Under the pieces are notes generated by a model. The model saw only the letters and a list, made by a program, of their open reading frames with translations, was not told the DNA's origin and ran no database searches. From contig DATDVC010000028.1 in NCBI GenBank assembly GCA_036517695.1, positions 1-21,310 of the forward strand: DNA of 21,310 nt. The letters are read 5' to 3'. The stretch's first letter is position 1. The number at the start of each line of letters is the position of its first letter. The DNA is from DATDVC01 sp036517695 (lineage in GTDB: Bacteria; Patescibacteriota; Minisyncoccia; Phycocordibacterales; WO2-35-19). The translations under genes and the position numbers were made by a program. This document shows positions 11,202 to 17,543 of the stretch, piece by piece.

Positions 11202-12734
11202 ATGAAAGATGTGCAAAACCGAAAAGGGGAAAGCCAGAAGGCCTTGGGAGTTTTTATAAAAAAGCTACGAGAAAAGAGGTTTTTGACCCAGGGAGAACTT
11301 GCCGAGAGGCTCGACACGGCTCAAAGCGCCATTGCCCGCATTGAGGCGGGTCGACAAAATCTGACCGCTGGAGAGCTTTTGCGTATAGGTGATGCTCTTG
11401 AACACAAAATAGTCTCTCTTTCCAACTCCATAGATTTTCGCATACGAGGTGGGGGCAAGCTCTATGGTTCAATCGCAACCAACACTTCCAAAAATGGCGC
11501 GATGGGCCTGCTTTGCGCCGCTCTTTTAAACAAAGGCATTACCACCTTGCACGGCATTCCTCGGATTGAAGAAGTTAATAGGATGACAGAAATACTGGTA
11601 GGCCTTGGTGTTAAACTTAGGTGGTTAGAAAAACAAACTCTTGAAATTGCTCCTCCAAAAAATTTTAAAAAGGCAGGACTCATACACCCCTCTGTTGCCA
11701 ATGTCCGTTCTAGCTTGATGCTTATACCGGCGATGTCGCACTACTTAAAAAAGTTTGCCCTTCTTCATTCTGGTGGCTGTAAAATGGGCGAAAGGACAAT
11801 TTCTGCTCACAGATACGCTTTGTCTGAAATGGGTTTGAAAATAGAAACAAAGGAAAATAAATATGAAATTGATGTTTCCAAACTAAATCCGGCTGATGTG
11901 GTCATGTATGAATCTTCAGATACTGGAGCCATAAGCGCCATCATGACGGCCGCGCTGATCCCCGGTATCACATCCATTTCGTTTGCGCCTCCAAATTATC
12001 AAGTTCAGGAAGTGTGTTTTTTCTTGGCTAAGCTTGGTGTAAAGATAGAAGGCATTGGCACGACAAATCTGCGTGTCCATGGGGTTAAAGAAATAAACAA
12101 AAATGTGGAATATCACAACAGCGAAGATCCAATAGAGGCGATGATGTTTATTTCGGCGGCAGTGACCACAAATTCTAAGTTGAGAGTAGAAAGATGCCCG
12201 ATAGATTTTCTTGCTTTGGAACTCGAGAAGCTCAAGGTTATGGGGCTAAAATACAAAGCTTCGAAAATTTATTTTTCAAAAAACGAACGCACCAAACTTG
12301 TCGACATCACGATTTTTCCGTCAAAACTAAAAGCTCTCAAAGACAAAATCCACGCTCAACCTTATCCGGGTATAAATTCGGATAATCTTCCATTTTTTGT
12401 CCCCATTGCCACACAGACGGAGGGCACTACCATGGTGCATGATTGGATGTGGGAAAACAGAGCTATTTATTTTACCGAACTAAATAAACTTGGGGCAAAT
12501 ATTACTCTTGCTGATCCGCACAGAGTTTTTGTTGTTGGCCCTACGAAATTAAAACCGGCTCAAATAGTCTGCCCCCCTGCTCTGCGCCCAGCAATGATAA
12601 TCCTTATCGCCATGCTTGCCACGCCTGGTGTTTCTATATTGCGCAACATTTACTCCATAACCAGGGGATATGAAGATGTGGTCGAGAGACTCAACTCAAT
12701 AGGAGCAAATATTGAGAAAATAACCGATGTCTAA
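11202..12734 (+). CDS. murA: HTH-MurA fusion: XRE-type helix-turn-helix plus UDP-GlcNAc 1-carboxyvinyltransferase
   Basis: The MurA part transfers enolpyruvate from PEP to UDP-GlcNAc, the committed step of peptidoglycan synthesis. Numbered from the ATG at 11202 (510 residues): an XRE/Cro-like HTH at about 14-66 (VFIKKLREKRFLTQGELAER, then TAQSAIARIEAG), followed by the two-lobed enolpyruvyl transferase domain (about 80-510). Key MurA residues are all present: Lys97-Asn98 (TSKNG), Arg169 (VRSS), Cys193 in GGCKMGER, Asp394 in YPGINSD, and Arg462 (PALRPA). The enzyme should be active and, with Cys at the PEP site, fosfomycin-sensitive in principle. Ordinary MurA (about 420 residues) has no HTH. 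The start at 11202 is favoured over 11184 because a TGA-TATACT box ends 8 nt before it. murD overlaps its end by 8 bp. Confidence 0.93.
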   Translation: MKDVQNRKGESQKALGVFIKKLREKRFLTQGELAERLDTAQSAIARIEAGRQNLTAGELLRIGDALEHKIVSLSNSIDFRIRGGGKLYGSIATNTSKNGAMGLLCAALLNKGITTLHGIPRIEEVNRMTEILVGLGVKLRWLEKQTLEIAPPKNFKKAGLIHPSVANVRSSLMLIPAMSHYLKKFALLHSGGCKMGERTISAHRYALSEMGLKIETKENKYEIDVSKLNPADVVMYESSDTGAISAIMTAALIPGITSISFAPPNYQVQEVCFFLAKLGVKIEGIGTTNLRVHGVKEINKNVEYHNSEDPIEAMMFISAAVTTNSKLRVERCPIDFLALELEKLKVMGLKYKASKIYFSKNERTKLVDITIFPSKLKALKDKIHAQPYPGINSDNLPFFVPIATQTEGTTMVHDWMWENRAIYFTELNKLGANITLADPHRVFVVGPTKLKPAQIVCPPALRPAMIILIAMLATPGVSILRNIYSITRGYEDVVERLNSIGANIEKITDV

Positions 12735-14007
12735 CATGGAACTAAAAAACAAAAAAGTTTTGCTGATGGGGCTCGGGATTTTGGGTGGCGGAGTGGCGAC
12801 TGCCAAGTGGCTTTTGAAGCAGGGGGCTATTTTGACTGTAACTGACCTAAAAGACGAAAAAGCTCTCGAACCGTCTCTAAAAAAACTTCAAGAATTTGAA
12901 AGTGGAATAAAGTTTGTTTTAGGAAAGCACGAAGAAAAAGATTTTTTGGACAATGACATCATCGTCATAAACCCAGATGTTCCTTCTAAAAATCATTTTG
13001 TAGAAATGGCAAGAAAAGCAGGCAAACAAATAGAAAACGAACTCACTCTTTTTTATAAGTTTGCCGAATTTAAAACTTCCATTGGCGTCACCGGCACTCG
13101 AGGCAAGACGACAACCACCAACTGGATTGGACACATCTTAAAAAATTCCGGAGAAAAAGTAATAGTCTTGGGTAATGATCCGGAAAAGCCTTTTCTTTCA
13201 GAAATTGAAAATTGCACAAAAGAGACTGTCGTTGTCATCGAGACCCCTTCTTTCCAACTCGAGATTTTTGGCGAATCGGGCCTTGCTCCGCATCTCTCGG
13301 TGATCACCAATATTTACCAAGATCATTTGAGTCGGCACAAGACAATGGAGGAATATGCTCTGGCAAAAGCCAACATTTTTAAAAATCAAACAGAAAAAGA
13401 TTTTTTAATTTTGAATAAAAATAATCAATGGACCGACTTTTTGTTAAGTCTAAAACCGAGAGCCAAGGTCATCTTCTTTGTTCCAGAGGAGGATTCTCCA
13501 AATCTTTCGGCTTCTGTGGTTGCCGCGAAGACTATGGGCATGTCGGATATAGAAGTAGAAAGTGCTATCCCGACCTTGCCTTCCATCCCATGGAGACAAG
13601 AAAAAGTTTACGACAAAGGCAAATTAAAGATTTATAATGACACGGCAGCTACTTCACCCGAAGCTACCATATTAGCGCTCAAGCATTTTCCGGAAGCTGT
13701 ATTTATAGTTGGGGGCACAGACAAAGAACTCGATTTCAAAGAATGGGCAAAAGTTGTGAATCAAAATCTAAAACCGGAAAATCTCGCTCTGCTCTCTGGA
13801 AGCGCAACCGAAAAAATGAAAAAAGAATTAGGTTGGGACAAATTTAATGAATTTGAAAATCTGGAAGGGTGCATGGGGTTTGCTCTAAATCAAATCGGAA
13901 GCGAAGGTGTTATTGTTTTTTCTCCGGGCGCCAAAAGTTTTGAAAAATTCAAAAATGAATTTGACCGTGGAGAAAAATTTAATGCTATAGTAAATAAAAT
14001 GTTATGA
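12727..14007 (+). CDS. murD: UDP-N-acetylmuramoylalanine--D-glutamate ligase
   Basis: ATP-dependent ligase that adds D-Glu to UDP-MurNAc-L-Ala. The 426 residues start with a MurD-like Rossmann domain (KVLLMGLGILGGGVATAKWL, about 10-29), then ATP loop GTRGKTTTT (123-131), VVIETPSFQLE, the central TNIYQDHLSRH block, and a C-terminal domain with YNDTAATSPEA, GGTDKELDF and FSPGAKSFEKFKNEFDRG. The last two correspond to the MurD 'lGG.dKg.dF' and 'LSPa.aSfD.F.nfe.RG' motifs, which identify it among Mur ligases. The start codon overlaps the HTH-murA stop; an ATG at 12736, right after that stop, is an alternative. The end overlaps the next gene as ATGA, so murA-murD-aminotransferase form one translationally coupled operon. 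Confidence 0.94.
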   Translation: MSNMELKNKKVLLMGLGILGGGVATAKWLLKQGAILTVTDLKDEKALEPSLKKLQEFESGIKFVLGKHEEKDFLDNDIIVINPDVPSKNHFVEMARKAGKQIENELTLFYKFAEFKTSIGVTGTRGKTTTTNWIGHILKNSGEKVIVLGNDPEKPFLSEIENCTKETVVVIETPSFQLEIFGESGLAPHLSVITNIYQDHLSRHKTMEEYALAKANIFKNQTEKDFLILNKNNQWTDFLLSLKPRAKVIFFVPEEDSPNLSASVVAAKTMGMSDIEVESAIPTLPSIPWRQEKVYDKGKLKIYNDTAATSPEATILALKHFPEAVFIVGGTDKELDFKEWAKVVNQNLKPENLALLSGSATEKMKKELGWDKFNEFENLEGCMGFALNQIGSEGVIVFSPGAKSFEKFKNEFDRGEKFNAIVNKML

Positions 14008-14837
14008 AAAATTATTGTTTTTTGAACGGAGAAGTGATGCCGATCGAGGAGGCCAAAGTAAGTATTTTGGACATTGGGCTTATGCGAGGGTTTGGAGTGT
14101 ATGACGGACTTACTGCCATAAACGGCAAAGTTTTTAGGTTTGCCGATCATTGGCAGAGGTTTACTGACGGGGCGCATGCTTTGAGCTTGAACATCCCAAT
14201 TACCGAAGAGACTTGTGAAAAAAAGATAAAAGAAGTTTGCGAAAAGTCGGGTCTTACGGGAAGAGCCAACATAAGGATGATACTTACCGGCGGCAACACC
14301 ATAAACGGCATCGAATTTGATTTTGAAAAGCCCACATTTTACATAACGGCAGAAAATTTTGGCGGATTGCCCAAAGAATATTATGAAAAGGGGGCAAAAC
14401 TTCTGACCTATCCTTATCGGCGGGAAATGCCGGAGCACAAAACCATAAACTACATTACGGGAGTCAAACTACAAGATTGGCGGAAAACCGAAGGCGCGGT
14501 TGAAATTTTGTTTATTGACGGTGGAGAAGTTTTGGAGTGCGCCACAAGCAACATCTGCATAGTGAAAAATGGCACAATCATTACGCCGGCTGAAAATGTG
14601 CTCAAGGGGATTACTCTCAAAGCTGTTTTAGAGCTTGCCGAAGCGGCTGGTTATAAAATAGAAAAAAGAATAGTAGATATGGAAGACTTGAAAAATGCCG
14701 ATGAAGTATTTATCACCTCTTCATTCAAAGATATTGTGCCTGTAGTCAAAATAGACGATTTTGAGGTGGCAAATGGGGAAGTTGGGCCTATTACCAAGGA
14801 CCTGATAACTAGATTTGCACAAATTCTTAACTCGTGA
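14004..14837 (+). CDS. Class IV PLP aminotransferase (D-amino acid or branched-chain type)
   Basis: The 277 residues have fold-type IV features: N-terminal FLNGEVMPIEEAKVSILDIGLMRG, a gateway DHWQRF (48-53), Schiff-base Lys146 in EHKTINYITGV, Glu178 in the LECATSNICIV strand that contacts the PLP ring nitrogen, and FITSSFKDIVPV near the end. The substrate class is open. The substrate loop reads ILTGGNTINGIEF, lacking the TRG-x-x-x-R-x-H of Bacillus D-alanine aminotransferase and the usual branched-chain signature. The 4-bp overlap with murD suggests a role in cell-wall precursor supply, for example D-Glu or D-Ala from keto acids, but that is inference from context. Its TGA stop lies within the extended -10 of rpmG. 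Aminodeoxychorismate lyase is the other family possibility. Confidence 0.8.
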   Translation: MKNYCFLNGEVMPIEEAKVSILDIGLMRGFGVYDGLTAINGKVFRFADHWQRFTDGAHALSLNIPITEETCEKKIKEVCEKSGLTGRANIRMILTGGNTINGIEFDFEKPTFYITAENFGGLPKEYYEKGAKLLTYPYRREMPEHKTINYITGVKLQDWRKTEGAVEILFIDGGEVLECATSNICIVKNGTIITPAENVLKGITLKAVLELAEAAGYKIEKRIVDMEDLKNADEVFITSSFKDIVPVVKIDDFEVANGEVGPITKDLITRFAQILNS

Positions 14838-14843
14838 TATATT
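14835..14843 (+). promoter_or_regulatory. Extended -10 promoter of rpmG
   Basis: TGA-TATATT overlaps the aminotransferase stop codon, with TTGCAC 17 nt before the hexamer as a weak -35 (14815-14820). Predicted leader to the ATG is about 46 nt. It holds several copies of ATTCGT/TTTCGT (about 14857-14893) and no Shine-Dalgarno. Confidence 0.55.
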
Positions 14844-14895
14844 CTCCTAGTCTTCAATTCGTATCAATTCGTTTATATATTCGTTATTTCGTATT

Positions 14896-15051
14896 ATGTC
14901 CCAAGATCAACTTATAAAACTAGTCCACAAAGATACCGGTGAGGTGTATTGGACGCGCAAAAACAAGCGCAAAGTAGAGCGCAAAATCGAGCTCAAAAAA
15001 TACTCCAAAAAACTCCGCAAAAGAGTGGTTTTCAAAGAATCGAAAAAATAA
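14896..15051 (+). CDS. rpmG: 50S ribosomal protein L33 (bL33)
   Basis: A 51-residue basic protein. Its pattern, IKLVHKDTGEVYWTRKNKR followed by KIELKKYSKKLRKRVVFKESK, fits bL33 ('iklv.s..tg..Y.T.KNkr..p.kLelkKYdp.lrkhv.ykE.K'). It is of the zinc-free type: there is no CxxC pair. It binds the large subunit near the E site. The gene has its own promoter overlapping the previous stop and a terminator at 15061-15082, and tRNA-Trp follows. Confidence 0.93.
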   Translation: MSQDQLIKLVHKDTGEVYWTRKNKRKVERKIELKKYSKKLRKRVVFKESKK

Positions 15052-15060
15052 AAACATAAG

Positions 15061-15082
15061 TAGCTCAAAAGAGCTATTTTTG
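15061..15082 (+). terminator. rpmG terminator
   Basis: TAGCTC, loop AAAA, GAGCTA, then TTTTTG: a short intrinsic terminator 9 bp after the rpmG stop. The short stem may allow readthrough into tRNA-Trp. Confidence 0.75.
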
Positions 15083-15098
15083 TTAATATTCTTTTGTT

Positions 15099-15170
15099 GG
15101 GTCTATAGTTTCAATGGTAAAACATCGGTCTCCAAAACCGAGGTTGCAGGTTCGAGTCCTGCTGGACCCG
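15099..15170 (+). tRNA. tRNA-Trp (anticodon CCA)
   Basis: A 72-nt cloverleaf: acceptor GGGTCTA/TGGACCC, anticodon stem TCGGT/ACCGA, loop CTCCAAA with anticodon CCA, T-arm GCAGGTTCGAGTCCTGC and discriminator G. No 3' CCA is encoded. The CCA anticodon reads only UGG, in line with the standard code. Predicted MiaA substrate. Confidence 0.94.
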
Positions 15171-15201
15171 CTCCAGGAGTAGTATTTCTAAAAGCGAAAT
15201 T

Positions 15202-15221
15202 GGCTGCGCGTTAGCGCAGCC
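15202..15221 (-). terminator. Hairpin overlapping the stop codon of the 42-aa gene
   Basis: GGCTGCGC, loop GTTA, GCGCAGCC: a perfect 8-bp stem. On the minus strand it is followed by AATTTCGCTTTT, a weak U-rich tail. The TAA of the microprotein gene lies in the loop, as with the 75-aa gene at 9927. Confidence 0.55.
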
Positions 15222-15339
15222 AGGACTTCTTTTGGTTGGGTCTGTGGAGTTGTACGTTGTTGGGTATCATCACTATGACACCCAATACAATTAAAAACAT
15301 AACCGGGTACAGCCATAACCGGATCATAAAAGTTTTCAT
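15211..15339 (-). CDS. Single-pass membrane microprotein (42 aa)
   Basis: The ATG at 15339 (or the GTG just before it at 15342) follows a strong Shine-Dalgarno, AGAAGGAGA (15357-15349). The 42 codons give MKTFMIRLWLYPVM, then a hydrophobic span (about residues 9-25, with FLIVLGVIVMIP), then a polar basic tail NNVQLHRPNQKKSWLR ending at TAA 15213-15211. Basic residues occur on both sides of the span, so orientation is unclear. No family is recognised. The ribosome binding site starts 15 nt after the miaA stop, so it may be translated from the miaA transcript; a TATATT in the miaA 3' end is another possible promoter. Confidence 0.62.
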   Translation of the reverse strand: MKTFMIRLWLYPVMFLIVLGVIVMIPNNVQLHRPNQKKSWLR

Positions 15340-15371
15340 CACTCTAGTCTCCTTCTATGTCTCAATATACA

Positions 15372-16373
15372 CTATTTCTTTAAAAATTTCTCTACTTCTT
15401 TTTGTATAAATTTTACGTTGCCAAGTCGAGACCAAACAATGCCTTTGTCTTTTTTAAACCAAGTGATTTGGCGTTTGGCGTATTGCCAAGTCTTACCAGA
15501 CATTTCTTTTTTAAGAGATTTTAAATTTGAATTTTTAGATTTGAGATATTCTGCGACCAACTTGTATTCAAGCCCAATTTCAGACATTCTTTTCCACGAC
15601 AATCCTCCGCCAGCTGGCGGATTGTGCAAATTTTGTACTTCTTTCAAAAGCCCCTGTTTAAACCACTTCTCAATCCTTTTGTTTATTTTTTTTCTTAATT
15701 CTTTTTCGTCTAAAAAATAACTCACCCCGCCCTCTCTTACAACAAGAGAGGGTGCCGGAAGCCCCTTCCTCTTGTTGTAAGAGGAAGGGGTTGGGGATGG
15801 AGTTATTGGCGCAACCCCAATCTTAAAAGCATCATATTTCTTATCTCGCGCTTCGTATCTCGGAGTCTTTCCGATCGCCTTTGCAATCTCAATCGCCCTA
15901 ACCAGTCTTCTTGGATTTTTGGCATCAATATTTGTAGCTCGTTCAGGATCAAGTTTTTGCAAAATTTTGAAAAGTTCTTCCACACTTTTTTTCTCAAGTT
16001 TTTTTCGCAATTCTAAATTTGGTGGCACTTCCGGAATCTGTTTGTCGCCTAAAAGCGCGTCAATATAAAAACCTGTCCCGCCGCAAATTATCGGCAACCT
16101 ACCTCTTTTTGCAATTTCCCCAACTTTTTTCTCTGCGAACTTTTTGAAACTAGACGCAGTAAAAATCTTTTTAGGCGATACAACATCAAGAAGGTGGTGT
16201 GGCACACCCCGCATCTCTTTTTTGGTTATTTTGCCAGTACCTATATCGAGCCCTTTGTAGACTTGTCGAGAATCAGCGGAAATAATTTCACCATTAATTT
16301 TTTTAGCCAAACTCACAGCAAGATCTGATTTTCCGCTTGCTGTGGGTCCCATGATAACAAGCAATTTCTGCAT
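15372..16373 (-). CDS. miaA: tRNA dimethylallyltransferase
   Basis: Transfers dimethylallyl to N6 of A37 in tRNAs that read UNN codons. The 333 residues show the P-loop GPTASGKSDLAV (9-20), ISADSRQVYKGLDIGTGK (31-48) with DSRQ, GVPHHLLD (56-63), GGTGFYIDALL and NPRRLVRAIEI (about 153-163), then QYAKRQITWFK near the C-terminus: all MiaA hallmarks. Three insertions coincide with repetitive DNA: a 30-residue one from a double hairpin (15730-15790), NPPAGG from a palindrome (15606-15621), and a SKNSNLKSLKKEM segment from AAATTT-type repeats (about 15505-15545). The frame is kept in all three. The ATG lies 10 nt after the 3' end of tRNA-Leu(CAA), itself a predicted substrate, so the mRNA probably is released by tRNA 3' processing. 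Confidence 0.95.
   Translation of the reverse strand: MQKLLVIMGPTASGKSDLAVSLAKKINGEIISADSRQVYKGLDIGTGKITKKEMRGVPHHLLDVVSPKKIFTASSFKKFAEKKVGEIAKRGRLPIICGGTGFYIDALLGDKQIPEVPPNLELRKKLEKKSVEELFKILQKLDPERATNIDAKNPRRLVRAIEIAKAIGKTPRYEARDKKYDAFKIGVAPITPSPTPSSYNKRKGLPAPSLVVREGGVSYFLDEKELRKKINKRIEKWFKQGLLKEVQNLHNPPAGGGLSWKRMSEIGLEYKLVAEYLKSKNSNLKSLKKEMSGKTWQYAKRQITWFKKDKGIVWSRLGNVKFIQKEVEKFLKK
15606..15621. repeat. 16-bp perfect palindrome in miaA (copy 1 of 2)
   Basis: TCCGCCAGCTGGCGGA, followed by TTG. On the minus strand it encodes NPPAGG in frame. A near-identical palindrome at 20571-20586 encodes the same six residues in topA. Confidence 0.85.
15730..15790. repeat. Double-hairpin repeat element inside miaA
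   Basis: Two perfect inverted repeats stand in tandem: 15730-15738/15744-15752 (CCCTCTCTT, loop ACAAC) and 15762-15773/15779-15790 (CCCCTTCCTCTT, loop GTTGT). The 15-bp cores, CTCTTACAACAAGAG and CTCTTGTTGTAAGAG, are reverse complements of each other, so the whole is also one larger inverted repeat. It encodes most of an extra low-complexity segment in MiaA. Confidence 0.85.
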
Positions 16374-16383
16374 ATTTGTTTTG

Positions 16384-16464
16384 TGCCGGGAGAGAGACTT
16401 GAACTCTCACCTCTTGCGAGACTCGATTTTGAGTCGAGCGCGTCTACCATTCCGCCACCCCGGC
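16384..16464 (-). tRNA. tRNA-Leu (anticodon CAA)
   Basis: Class II tRNA on the minus strand: acceptor GCCGGGG/TCCCGGC, anticodon stem TCGA/TCGA, loop CTCAAAA with anticodon CAA, variable arm CTCGCAAGAG, T-arm GAGAGTTCAAGTCTCTC and discriminator A. No CCA is encoded. miaA begins 10 nt after its 3' end. Confidence 0.94.
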
Positions 16465-16535
16465 TTAAAATAAAATATATCTCAAATATCCACTAAAATC
16501 AAAGCTGGGCACTTTCTTGTATCGCGGTTTTAATA

Positions 16536-16541
16536 TACAAT
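16536..16541 (+). promoter_or_regulatory. parB -10 box
   Basis: TACAAT ends 9 nt before the parB ATG; TTTCTT 17 nt upstream is a weak -35. The context TATACAATGC is also seen in the small RNA promoter at 8401. It predicts a leaderless mRNA. Confidence 0.5.
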
Positions 16542-16550
16542 GCACTCATT

Positions 16551-17543
16551 ATGCAAGCGGATCACGGTTTTTATCAAAACTCTATTTTTTGGGTTGAGGT
16601 AGACAAAATAAAGCCAAACCCTTTTCAGCCAAGGCGAGAGTTTGACGAAGAAGCTCTTAAAGCATTGGCAGATTCTATAAAGCAATACGGTGTGCTCCAA
16701 GCGCTCGTGGTTACCAGAAAGGAGATCGTTAAAGATGATGGCCTTGCTGTAGAATATGAACTTATCGCCGGAGAGAGGCGGCTTCGCGCTTCCAAAATGG
16801 CCGGCCTCTTGCAGGTGCCGGTGATTATTCGCGTGGGGGAAGAAGAGGGGACCAAAGATGACCTGATGAAGCTCGAGCTTGCCATCATTGAAAACGTGCA
16901 GAGAGAAGATCTGAATCCAGTCGAGCGCGCCAAGGCCTTTAAGAAATTGTACGATAACTTCGGTTTCAAGCATCACCAGATCGCCCAAAAGATAGGCAAG
17001 AGCCGGGTCTATGTTACCAACACAATGCGCATATTGGATTTGCCGGAAGAAATGCTTGAATCTTTGAGTGAAGGCAAGATAAATGAAGGGCACACTAGGC
17101 CGCTTTTGATGCTTATTGATCGTCCGGAAGAACAAAAAGTTTTGTTCCAAGATATTATTTTGAAGAAAATGAATGTGCGAGATGCGGAAGTTGCCGCAAG
17201 GAGGATAGCGATCGAGCGAGTGCGAAAGATAGACGCATCTCTCGATCCGGAGATTTCAGCTCTAGAGGAAAAATTTATGGAATCTTTAGGCACTCGGGTC
17301 AGGATAGAAAAGAAAGATCATGGCGGAAAATTGATGATCGAATTTTTCTCAAACGAAGATTTGGAGGACATGCTGAAGCTTTTGCAAAGTTCTAGAGCCG
17401 TCAGTCAAGATGCCGGTGTTTCTTCTGTGGGGGTGATGGACGACAGGACTTTAGAAGAAATCAAACAAGCAGAAAATGCTCCCATACCCGATATCGCCGA
17501 TGTGGGGGAAGATCTCTATTCAATAAAAAATTTCTCCATCTAG
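16551..17543 (+). CDS. parB: Chromosome partitioning protein ParB
   Basis: CTP-dependent DNA clamp that loads at parS sites and segregates the chromosome with ParA. The 330 residues have the canonical boxes: KIKPNPFQPRREF (19-31), the CTP-binding ELIAGERRLRASKMAGL (70-86) with GERRLR, ENVQREDLNPVERA (114-127), and the HTH with IAQKIGKSRVYVTNTMRIL (144-162). A linker and a C-terminal dimerisation region follow, ending in an acidic tail. ParA is not on either side, and I saw no parS-like palindrome in the window. The stop overlaps the relA/spoT stop on the other strand by 4 bp. Confidence 0.94.
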   Translation: MQADHGFYQNSIFWVEVDKIKPNPFQPRREFDEEALKALADSIKQYGVLQALVVTRKEIVKDDGLAVEYELIAGERRLRASKMAGLLQVPVIIRVGEEEGTKDDLMKLELAIIENVQREDLNPVERAKAFKKLYDNFGFKHHQIAQKIGKSRVYVTNTMRILDLPEEMLESLSEGKINEGHTRPLLMLIDRPEEQKVLFQDIILKKMNVRDAEVAARRIAIERVRKIDASLDPEISALEEKFMESLGTRVRIEKKDHGGKLMIEFFSNEDLEDMLKLLQSSRAVSQDAGVSSVGVMDDRTLEEIKQAENAPIPDIADVGEDLYSIKNFSI

